The notes under the pieces: generated by a model
The model's database searches: none
What the model saw: the letters and a program-made list of their open reading frames with translations, nothing else
What the model was told of the DNA's origin: nothing
DNA from: Lysobacterales bacterium CG02_land_8_20_14_3_00_62_12
Lineage (GTDB): Bacteria > Pseudomonadota > Gammaproteobacteria > Xanthomonadales > Ahniellaceae
Reading direction: 5' to 3'
Assembly (NCBI GenBank): GCA_002785585.1
Contig: PEUI01000337.1
Span: forward strand, 1-10,065
DNA length: 10,065 nucleotides
Shown here: positions 5,110 to 10,065 of the stretch, piece after piece
How positions within the stretch are numbered: the stretch's first letter is position 1
Layout of the letters: each line of letters begins with the position of its first letter
Translations under genes and position numbers: made by a program

Positions 5110-6140
5110 GGTGCCACCGCTACCGCTACCGCCACCGTCGGCACCAGCACCGAGCGCGCGCCATGGCTCAAGGCACGTAACCGTTGCAGCAAAAAGTCCT
5201 CGGCAAAACTGCTCAAGCCGAGATCGCGGATAAAACCGCAGTGGCCCCCCTGTTCGGTGATGCAGAGTTCGACCGTCGCTGGCAACTTGATCTGCTGAAA
5301 GTCGGCGACCGGGCAGATCGGGTCGTCGCCGGCCGCGAGAATCGCGCCGGGCACGGCAAGATCAGCCAGTACCTCGCCGGCAATGGAGTACGCATTGAGA
5401 TAGTCATCGAGCGTGTTGAAGTCGGTGTGGCGCTCGACCAGCCCTCGGGTCAACTCGCGCATGTTGCGGCCGCGTGCCCAGGCAAAATCGTACTGATCGG
5501 GGAACGCGGTTTGCTTGCGTCGCAACGAACGCCGCCATTTGTGCATGAAATAGGCCTGATAGAAATTCGGTGCACGCTCGATCGCCGTCAGCACGTGCGG
5601 CGGATGAATCGCCGGGCAAACCGCAAACACATAGTCGAGCGGGATCGATCTGGCAGCGGCGCGCAGGGCCACGCGCAAGGCGAAATTGCCGCCCAGCGAA
5701 AACCCGCCAATGGCCAATGGCCGCTCTGCAAAATGGGCAGCAACGAAACCGAGCGCGCTAACCACCTCGTCGATCCGGCAGGAATGAAAGATGCCCGGAT
5801 TGAGATGCTGGGTATCGCCATGGTCGCGAAAGTTGAGCCGGAACACGGCGTAGCCATCGGCCAGCAGGCGGGCGCCCAGACTCAGCAAATAGGTCGATTG
5901 CGCACTGCCTTCCCAACCGTGCAACAACATCACCAGGCCGCGCGCGGGGCGCTCCGGCCGCGTCCAGAAGCCTTGCAAAGTCAAGCTTGGGGACAGCGGC
6001 AACCAGTGCGGTACGGAACGTGCCAGAAAGGCGTCGATACTGCTTTTCAGCGCCAGTCGCCGGATCCCGCTGGAGGCGAGAATCGACTGCACATGCGGAT
6101 TTCCCAGCCAGCCGCCGGGGTGGAAATCAGTGGCTGGCAT
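5106..6140 (-). CDS. YheT-type alpha/beta hydrolase
   Basis: This 344-residue protein belongs to the YheT-like branch of the alpha/beta-hydrolase fold (putative esterases). Family marks are the N-terminal WLGNPHVQSILAS (11-23), HGWEGS (74-79) forming the oxyanion-hole region, the long cap with RLNFRDHGDTQHLNPGIFHS (101-120), the nucleophile elbow GFSLGGN with Ser148, the acid in AAGDDPICP (Asp273 most likely), and EQGGHCGF with His300. All triad residues are present. The natural substrate of YheT proteins is not settled; an acyl or lipid ester would suit the neighbouring acyltransferase (inference). Start ATG 6140 overlaps the acyltransferase end by 14 bases and gives the conserved N-terminus; the frame continues to 6503 only as a shadow. 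The C-terminus ends in a repeated Val-Ala run encoded by a hexanucleotide repeat. The stop overlaps the next gene's start as ATGA. Confidence 0.88.
   Translation of the reverse strand: MPATDFHPGGWLGNPHVQSILASSGIRRLALKSSIDAFLARSVPHWLPLSPSLTLQGFWTRPERPARGLVMLLHGWEGSAQSTYLLSLGARLLADGYAVFRLNFRDHGDTQHLNPGIFHSCRIDEVVSALGFVAAHFAERPLAIGGFSLGGNFALRVALRAAARSIPLDYVFAVCPAIHPPHVLTAIERAPNFYQAYFMHKWRRSLRRKQTAFPDQYDFAWARGRNMRELTRGLVERHTDFNTLDDYLNAYSIAGEVLADLAVPGAILAAGDDPICPVADFQQIKLPATVELCITEQGGHCGFIRDLGLSSFAEDFLLQRLRALSHGARSVLVPTVAVAVAVAP
5113..5136. repeat. Four tandem hexanucleotide units (GCYACC) at the hydrolase 3' end
   Basis: GCCACC, GCTACC, GCTACC, GCCACC lie in tandem. On the coding (minus) strand they encode the alternating Val-Ala tail just before the hydrolase stop and the overlapping ATG of the next gene. 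Loss or gain of a unit would stay in frame and change the tail by two residues. Confidence 0.8.
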
Positions 6141-7029
6141 CGGTATCCCCGGCTGCTTCGGATTCGCCTGCGGTCGCCACCGCGCGGGCCGGGGTGGACG
6201 GTCTGGCGGGGGTCGCTTCGGCGAAGCCCAGCGTTGCGATGATCTGCGCCCGGGCGGTCTCGGCAAGATGGCGGCGGCCTTCGTTACTGAACGCGAGCGG
6301 CGGCAGAAAGTGCGCCTCGGCCGTGGTCGGTGGCTCGGCCAACAGACGCCAAAAATTGGCGAAAAAGTTTTCGCCCTCACCAAACGCCACCCACAACGCA
6401 GGCCGTCCCTGGCGCACGTAGCGCAGCGCCACCGGCTGCACGGTGACATCGGCATCGGCGCAGACCTGAAAAATGCGGGCATGAAAAATACCGACGCGAT
6501 CAACCTTGCCGACGGCGCCGCCTTCGGGAAAAACCGCCACCGATTCGCCCCGCAGGAGCCGCTGGACCATCAGCGCCGACACCGCACCGAACGAATGTTT
6601 GCTGCCACGTTGGTGATAGAGGGTGCCACCGCGCGTGGCCAACCAACCGACCAGCGGCCAAGCGGCGATTTCTGCTTTGCCAACGAAGCCGAGTGCGCGC
6701 TGGCTGTGCAGCAGGCAAATATCCAGCCACGAACAATGATTGGCCACGAACAGCGTCGCGCAGCGATTGGGGGTACCGACACAACGCAGACGAAAACCAA
6801 ACACCCGCAGCAGACCACCCTGCCACCAACGCAACACGCGCTGGTCCAGCCGCTCGCCGGACGGTAGCCGGATCGCGGCACCGAGCGGCGAGATCAACAC
6901 CATGGTGATCGGCAGATCGATCAGCACGTGCCAGAGCAGCATCGGCAGCCGCCAGAGATAGCGCCAGCGACGCGGCCGATCAGGGCTGGCGACGGGTGCG
7001 GAGGGCGGATGGCTGCGGGGTGGATTCAT
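6127..7029 (-). CDS. PlsC-type 1-acyl-glycerol-3-phosphate (lysophospholipid) acyltransferase family protein
   Basis: This 300-residue inner-membrane protein belongs to the LPLAT/PlsC superfamily, which moves acyl groups from acyl-ACP or acyl-CoA to lysophospholipids or related acceptors. A hydrophobic segment (about 28-50) precedes the catalytic domain. Motif I is NHCSWLD (97-103), the H-x4-D catalytic pair His98/Asp103. Motif II is around GFVGKAEIAAWPLVGWLATR (114-133), motif III is VFPEGG (166-171), and motif IV is VQPVALRY (197-204). The Ala/Thr/Glu-rich tail (about 270-300) looks disordered. Start ATG 7029 has AAGG close upstream; ATG 7041 (four residues longer) is an alternative, and extension to 7188 would overlap srkA. 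The acceptor is unknown: phosphatidic acid synthesis, ornithine-lipid acylation of the OlsA kind, or lyso-lipid recycling are all possible. The 14-base overlap with the hydrolase indicates one operon. Confidence 0.88.
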   Translation of the reverse strand: MNPPRSHPPSAPVASPDRPRRWRYLWRLPMLLWHVLIDLPITMVLISPLGAAIRLPSGERLDQRVLRWWQGGLLRVFGFRLRCVGTPNRCATLFVANHCSWLDICLLHSQRALGFVGKAEIAAWPLVGWLATRGGTLYHQRGSKHSFGAVSALMVQRLLRGESVAVFPEGGAVGKVDRVGIFHARIFQVCADADVTVQPVALRYVRQGRPALWVAFGEGENFFANFWRLLAEPPTTAEAHFLPPLAFSNEGRRHLAETARAQIIATLGFAEATPARPSTPARAVATAGESEAAGDTDASH

Positions 7030-7082
7030 CGACCTTGGCATTGTGCCCACTGAACCGTGATTGTGCGAGCGTGACGGACACT

Positions 7083-7102
7083 GCCCGAGCCTTTGCTCAG
7101 GC
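7083..7102. repeat. Hairpin between srkA and the acyltransferase gene
   Basis: GCCCGAGC (7083-7090) and GCTCAGGC (7095-7102) form an 8-bp stem with one G-U pair and a 4-base loop, 12 bases after the srkA stop. On the minus strand TTTT precedes rather than follows the stem, and on the plus strand AAAA follows it, so neither orientation gives a normal terminator. It may act as an attenuating or stabilising structure in the 85-base gap. Confidence 0.45.
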
Positions 7103-7114
7103 GCAAAATTGAAG

Positions 7115-8074
7115 CTAGAACGTCTCCAATGCCGCCGCAATATCGCGCAAATGGCCCTCCCACCAGGCCGGGCTGGCGACATGCGCAAAGGCGGCGGGAA
7201 ACGCCGGATCGCCCCAGCGTTCGGCGATCCAGCCGGCGTAGTGGATTTGCCGCAGCAAGCGCAGCGGGGCGATCAGGTCGAGTTCGCGCGGGTCCAAGGG
7301 CCGAAACGTCCGATAGGCCGCGAGCATCGCCTCGCGCTGGGCGACATCGCCACTCATCAGCATCCACAGGTCCTGGATTGCCGGACCCCGGCGACTGTCG
7401 TCGAGATCGACAAAATGTGGTCCGGCATCGGTCCACAGCACATTGCCGGGATGGCAGTCGCCGTGCAGCCGCAGCAGCACCGGATCGACCCGCGCAAACG
7501 CATCGTCGATGGCATCGGCCGCAGTGCTGACCAGCGCGTCGTAGCGATCTTCCAATGCGTTTGGCAGCAGACCGGAGGCGAGCGCCGCCAGATGCGGCCG
7601 CCAGACCAGGGTTTCGGTATCGATGGTTTGGCGTTCTGAAAACGCCCGCTCGGCGCCGACGTTGTGCAGACGCGCGAGCAGGCGCCCCAGCCACTCCGCC
7701 ACCGGCACCTGTTCGAGCTCGGGGGCGCGGCCGCCCTGCCGCGGAAACAAGGCAAACCGAAAGCCGCCGTGCTGGTGCAGGCTGCGGCCGTGGTGCGCCA
7801 GCGGCGCCACCACCGGCAATTCGGCGGCGACCAGTTCAGCGGTGAACGCATGTTCCTCGGCAATGGCCGCGTCCGACCAGCGCCCGGGCCGATAAAACTT
7901 GCCCACCAGAAAGCGTCCGGGCAGCGCCGCGTCGGGCTCTACGCCGACTTGATAGACGCGATTTTCGAAACTGTTCAGCGCCAGAAGGTGACCATCCGGC
8001 TCGAAGCCAACGCTGGCGACCGCGTCCTCGATCAGATCCGGCGACAAGCCCGCATACGGCCGCGCGAGATTCAC
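7115..8074 (-). CDS. srkA: SrkA/YihE-like stress response Ser/Thr protein kinase
   Basis: The protein has 319 residues (E. coli SrkA has 328) and matches the YihE/SrkA branch of the aminoglycoside-phosphotransferase-like kinases along its length. Matches include LNSFENRVYQV (33-43), VGKFYRPGRW with the presumed ATP-binding Lys59, EEHAFTAELV (73-82), GGFRFALFPRQGGR (103-116), catalytic-loop LHGDCHPGNVLW with Asp206, and metal-binding FVDLDDSRRGPAIQDLWML (221-239) with Asp223. In E. coli this cytoplasmic kinase belongs to the Cpx stress regulon and counters stress-induced cell death. The start is GTG 8074: it overlaps the thioesterase stop as GTGA and leaves about 32 residues before the first conserved block, as in E. 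coli. The longer frame to 8284 reads a Gly/His/Arg-rich shadow of the thioesterase. All key kinase residues are present. Confidence 0.92.
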   Translation of the reverse strand: MNLARPYAGLSPDLIEDAVASVGFEPDGHLLALNSFENRVYQVGVEPDAALPGRFLVGKFYRPGRWSDAAIAEEHAFTAELVAAELPVVAPLAHHGRSLHQHGGFRFALFPRQGGRAPELEQVPVAEWLGRLLARLHNVGAERAFSERQTIDTETLVWRPHLAALASGLLPNALEDRYDALVSTAADAIDDAFARVDPVLLRLHGDCHPGNVLWTDAGPHFVDLDDSRRGPAIQDLWMLMSGDVAQREAMLAAYRTFRPLDPRELDLIAPLRLLRQIHYAGWIAERWGDPAFPAAFAHVASPAWWEGHLRDIAAALETF

Positions 8075-8505
8075 TTCGCCGCCACCACCGCCAAGGTCAA
8101 TCGGGCAATGCAAACCAAATCCTGCTGGGCGTTCTCGATGCGAATCTCCCAGACTTGGGTGCTTTGCCCCAGATGCAGCGGCCGCGCGGTGCCGGTGACG
8201 ATGCCGGAGCGCTCGGCGTGGGTGTGGTTGGCGTTGATGTCGATACCAACCACCATCGAGCCATCCTCCGGGCGGCACAGCCAACCGGCGAGCGAGCCCA
8301 AGGTTTCCGCCAGCGCCACCGACGCACCGCCATGCAGCAATCCGAACGGTTGCTTGGTGCGCGCGTCCACCGGCATCGTGCCGCGCAGAAAATCCGCACC
8401 GACTTCGCTGATCGCAATCCCCAGCACCGCCGACAACGTGTTCTGCGAGCGGGCATTGAGTACATCAAGCGCGAACTGTTTTTGAAACGGCTGGGCAATC
8501 GACAT
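8071..8505 (-). CDS. Hotdog-fold acyl-CoA thioesterase of the YdiI/MenI (PaaI-like) type
   Basis: This 144-residue protein has the single hotdog domain of the YdiI/YbdB group: MPVDARTKQPFGLLHGGASV (44-63), the general base Glu67 in ALAETLGSLAG, IDINANHTH (88-96), and RPLHLGQSTQVWEIRI (108-123). In E. coli, YdiI hydrolyses 1,4-dihydroxy-2-naphthoyl-CoA for menaquinone and is promiscuous, while YbdB proofreads enterobactin assembly. Sequence alone does not choose among such roles, and no men or ent gene is here. ATG 8505 is supported by GGAG seven bases upstream (8513-8516) and a family-typical N-terminus; the longer frame to 8667 runs into the divergent gene. It is the first gene of the minus-strand series. 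Its stop overlaps the srkA GTG start, so the two are co-translated. Confidence 0.92.
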   Translation of the reverse strand: MSIAQPFQKQFALDVLNARSQNTLSAVLGIAISEVGADFLRGTMPVDARTKQPFGLLHGGASVALAETLGSLAGWLCRPEDGSMVVGIDINANHTHAERSGIVTGTARPLHLGQSTQVWEIRIENAQQDLVCIARLTLAVVAAK

Positions 8506-8512
8506 GGCAGTA

Positions 8513-8531
8513 CTCCGGATCGGCCATGATA
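8513..8531 (-). promoter_or_regulatory. Leader of the thioesterase gene: Shine-Dalgarno and possible -10
   Basis: On the minus strand GGAG (8516-8513) sits 7 bases before ATG 8505. TATCAT (8531-8526), one mismatch from TATAAT, would give a transcript starting near 8519 with a short leader. No good -35 is seen at the right distance, so the promoter part is tentative. The ribosome-binding site is convincing. Confidence 0.4.
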
Positions 8532-8602
8532 ACGCCGCGCAGGATCTGCCCGCGGTCGTCTGGAATCGGCCAGAATGTCGGCCAACCCAGCGAGTGACAC
8601 CG

Positions 8603-9661
8603 GTGGCCCATCGCATCTCCATCCTGCCCGGCAACAAATCCTTTGACGCCGAGCCCGGCGAAAGCATTTTGGCCGCCGCCCGCCGCGCCGGTCTGGCGTT
8701 GCCTTATTCCTGCCTCGGCGGCGTCTGCGGCAGTTGCAAGGCGAGCTTGATCGCCGGCCATTGCGACTATCCCAAGCTGGCACCGTTGGCGCTCAGCGCC
8801 GACGAACGTGCCCACGGCGATGTGTTGTTGTGCCAGGCGGTAGCCGAGAGCGATCTCACCATCAGCGCCCGCGAGGTACCGAGCGTGGCCGAATTGCCGC
8901 GGCGGCAATTGCCCGCCCGCATCGTGGCCAAGATCCTGCTCGCCGCCGATGTGATGCAGTTGCGTCTGGCCACCCCCAAGGCCGATCCGCTGCGCTGGCT
9001 GGCCGGACAATATCTCGACATCCTGTTGCCGGAAGGCCGCCGCCGCGCCTTTTCGATCGCCAATGCCCCGCACCAGGGACCGGAAATCAAACTGCACATT
9101 CGGCAAGTGCCCGGTGGCGGTTTCACCCACGCCGTCTTCGATGGCCTGCCGGTCGGCAGCCTGTTGCGCATCGAAGGCCCGCTCGGCACCTTCGTGCCGC
9201 GCGAAGCTTCGGCGCGGCCGATGATCCTGATGGCCGGCGGCACCGGCTTTGCGCCGATCAAGGCGATCATCGAGCATTTCCTGCATCTGGGCTCAACGCG
9301 GCCGATGCACTTCTACTGGGGCGCCCGCCAGCCATCGGATCTGTATTTGCCGGATTTGCCTGCGCATTGGGCGCGCCGCCATCCGGCGTTTCAATTTACC
9401 GCCGTGCTATCCGCCGCCGATGGCGATGGCGCTGGCCGGTACCGCAGCGGCCTGGTGCACCAGGCCGTGCTGGACGATTTTCCCGATCTATCGCCGTTTG
9501 ATGTCTACATGAGTGGCCCGCCACCGATGATCGAAGCCGCCCGCCACAGCTTTCTCGGCGCTGGCCTGCACGCCGACCGGCTCTATTACGACAGTTTTGA
9601 ATACGCCCCCGAAATCATCGCCGCCATCCTCGCCGGCCGCGCCGGCTTGCGCGGGCTTTGA
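8603..9661 (+). CDS. 2Fe-2S ferredoxin / FAD / NAD(P) oxidoreductase (AscD-like, CDP-6-deoxy-3,4-glucoseen reductase family)
   Basis: This 352-residue, three-domain electron-transfer flavoprotein starts with a plant-type 2Fe-2S domain (1-90), with the ligand set C-x4-C-x2-C as SCLGGVCGSC (Cys37, 42, 45) and Cys77. A ferredoxin-reductase FAD domain (about 100-200) follows, with RAFS at 148-151. The NAD(P)-binding domain (about 205-340) has AGGTGFAPIKA (211-221) and MSGPPPMIEA (303-312). Such proteins pass electrons from NAD(P)H to a partner. AscD in deoxysugar synthesis is the named relative, but ring-hydroxylase and monooxygenase reductases share the layout, and no partner gene is adjacent. 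GTG 8603 is chosen because it puts the N-terminus eight residues before the conserved Pro, as in AscD; GTG 8594 and ATG 8504 are alternatives, the last overlapping the divergent thioesterase start. No clear ribosome-binding site supports any. Confidence 0.9.
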   Translation: MAHRISILPGNKSFDAEPGESILAAARRAGLALPYSCLGGVCGSCKASLIAGHCDYPKLAPLALSADERAHGDVLLCQAVAESDLTISAREVPSVAELPRRQLPARIVAKILLAADVMQLRLATPKADPLRWLAGQYLDILLPEGRRRAFSIANAPHQGPEIKLHIRQVPGGGFTHAVFDGLPVGSLLRIEGPLGTFVPREASARPMILMAGGTGFAPIKAIIEHFLHLGSTRPMHFYWGARQPSDLYLPDLPAHWARRHPAFQFTAVLSAADGDGAGRYRSGLVHQAVLDDFPDLSPFDVYMSGPPPMIEAARHSFLGAGLHADRLYYDSFEYAPEIIAAILAGRAGLRGL

Positions 9662-9705
9662 TGGCGCGGGCTGGTGATCGGTCAAATTGCGCCCCGCTTC
9701 TCCGC

Positions 9706-9711
9706 TAAACT
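9706..9711 (+). promoter_or_regulatory. Possible -10 element upstream of parA
   Basis: TAAACT in the 95-base gap before parA matches four of six -10 positions. TTGCGC (9687-9692) is too close (13-base spacer) to be its normal -35, so this is only a weak candidate. No terminator is visible after the reductase stop, so read-through into parA is possible. Confidence 0.2.
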
Positions 9712-9756
9712 GCCCGGCCTTGCGTCTGTCGGCGCGGCTTGAACCATTGGCACCCC

Positions 9757-10065
9757 ATGACCCGCATCATCGCAGTGGCCAATCAGAAAGGCGGCGTCGG
9801 CAAGACCACAACCGCGGTAAATCTTGCGGCGGCGTTGTCGGAAGCGCGGCGCAAGGTGCTGCTGATCGATCTCGACGCGCAGGGCAATGCGACCATGGCT
9901 TCCGGCGTTGACAAGGCCACCACCAAGCCCAGCGGCTGCGAAGTACTGCTGGAAGAAGTCAGCGCCGAGCGCGCGATCATCGCCAGTCAGGGCGGCTACG
10001 ATTTATTGCCGGGCGGCGCCGACCTGACCGCCGCCGAAGTCAAACTGATGGACGAGATTGCGCGC
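9757..10065 (+). CDS. parA: ParA/Soj-family partition ATPase, N-terminal part (cut by window end)
   Basis: The frame from ATG 9757 is open to the last base and gives 103 residues starting MTRIIAVANQKGGVGKTTTA. The deviant Walker A motif KGGVGKTT (11-18) with signature Lys11, and the following LLIDLDAQGNATMASGVD (35-52) with Walker A' Asp40, define the ParA/Soj group of the ParA/MinD P-loop ATPases. The A-Q-G-N-A-T block is typical of chromosomal Soj/ParA rather than MinD. These dimerise on ATP, bind DNA non-specifically and move ParB-parS complexes or other cargo. ParB and the rest of the protein lie beyond the window, so a role in chromosome segregation rather than another cargo is inferred. 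No strong ribosome-binding site precedes the ATG. The start is fixed by the M-x-R-I-I-A-V-x-N-Q-K-G-G N-terminus. Confidence 0.92.
   Translation, partial: MTRIIAVANQKGGVGKTTTAVNLAAALSEARRKVLLIDLDAQGNATMASGVDKATTKPSGCEVLLEEVSAERAIIASQGGYDLLPGGADLTAAEVKLMDEIAR

Noticed and set aside
5184..6242. 352-codon plus-strand frame opposite the hydrolase
   Set aside because: The minus strand carries an intact YheT-type hydrolase with full catalytic triad; this frame has no recognisable features.
7664..8485. Plus-strand frame opposite srkA and the thioesterase
   Set aside because: It spans two well-supported genes on the other strand and shows no family motif.
8504..8602. 33-residue N-terminal extension of the reductase from ATG 8504
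   Set aside because: It would overlap the divergent thioesterase start, fill the whole intergenic promoter region, and add residues before the normal ferredoxin-domain start.
8465..9286. 273-codon minus-strand frame opposite the reductase
   Set aside because: It is antisense to the 2Fe-2S/FAD domains and is Gly/Gln/Ala-rich without motif.
9662..10065. Search for a parS-like palindrome near parA
   Set aside because: No TGTTTCACGTGAAACA-like sequence is seen here or elsewhere in the window.
1..10065. CRISPR array, tRNA or rRNA genes, integron attC sites
   Set aside because: No regularly spaced direct repeats, no tRNA cloverleaf with T-loop consensus, no rRNA sequence and no paired attC core sites were recognised by eye.

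Overview
The window reads as a GC-rich stretch of a proteobacterial chromosome, most likely a gammaproteobacterium of the Lysobacterales (Xanthomonadales) type. This placement is inferred from gene content: a full-length HD-domain CCA-adding enzyme like the E. coli one, an SrkA/YihE kinase, a YdiI-type hotdog thioesterase, an AscD-like ferredoxin-reductase, and a Soj-type ParA. No rRNA or tRNA gene is visible. Coding density is high.

Layout. (1) Positions 1-530 look like accessory DNA. The window opens inside the last 38 codons of a TnpB-type (IS200/IS605) gene. A hairpin spans its stop codon, and the element's right end and omega-RNA region should follow. A HicA/HicB-type toxin-antitoxin pair comes next (286-923, ATGA overlap). 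(2) cca (969-2210, +) follows hicB and converges on a DMT-family transporter (2221-3108, -), with 10 bases between the two stop codons. (3) Everything from 8505 down to 2221 is on the minus strand. Read in transcription order it is: YdiI-like thioesterase, srkA (GTGA overlap), 85-base gap with a hairpin, PlsC-type acyltransferase, YheT-type hydrolase (14-base overlap), small membrane-anchored protein (ATGA overlap), 109-base gap, nnrS, 239-base gap with inverted repeats, DMT transporter. (4) On the plus strand, divergent from the thioesterase, lies a three-domain 2Fe-2S/FAD/NAD(P) reductase (8603-9661). It is followed by a parA-family gene cut by the window end (9757-10065).

How the genes work together. 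The acyltransferase, hydrolase and small membrane protein overlap end to end and look like one co-translated unit, plausibly acting on lipids or acyl esters at the inner membrane (inference). The thioesterase and SrkA-like kinase form a second coupled pair. nnrS stands apart. A 9-of-10 match to the FNR/DNR box lies just upstream of its first possible ATG, at a spacing that would fit a GTG start 30 bases further in.

I see no clearly new multi-gene system. The points most worth a second look are the TnpB 3' end with its putative omega-RNA beside hicAB, the FNR/DNR-like site and start-codon question at nnrS, and the unrecognised small membrane protein locked to the YheT-like hydrolase.
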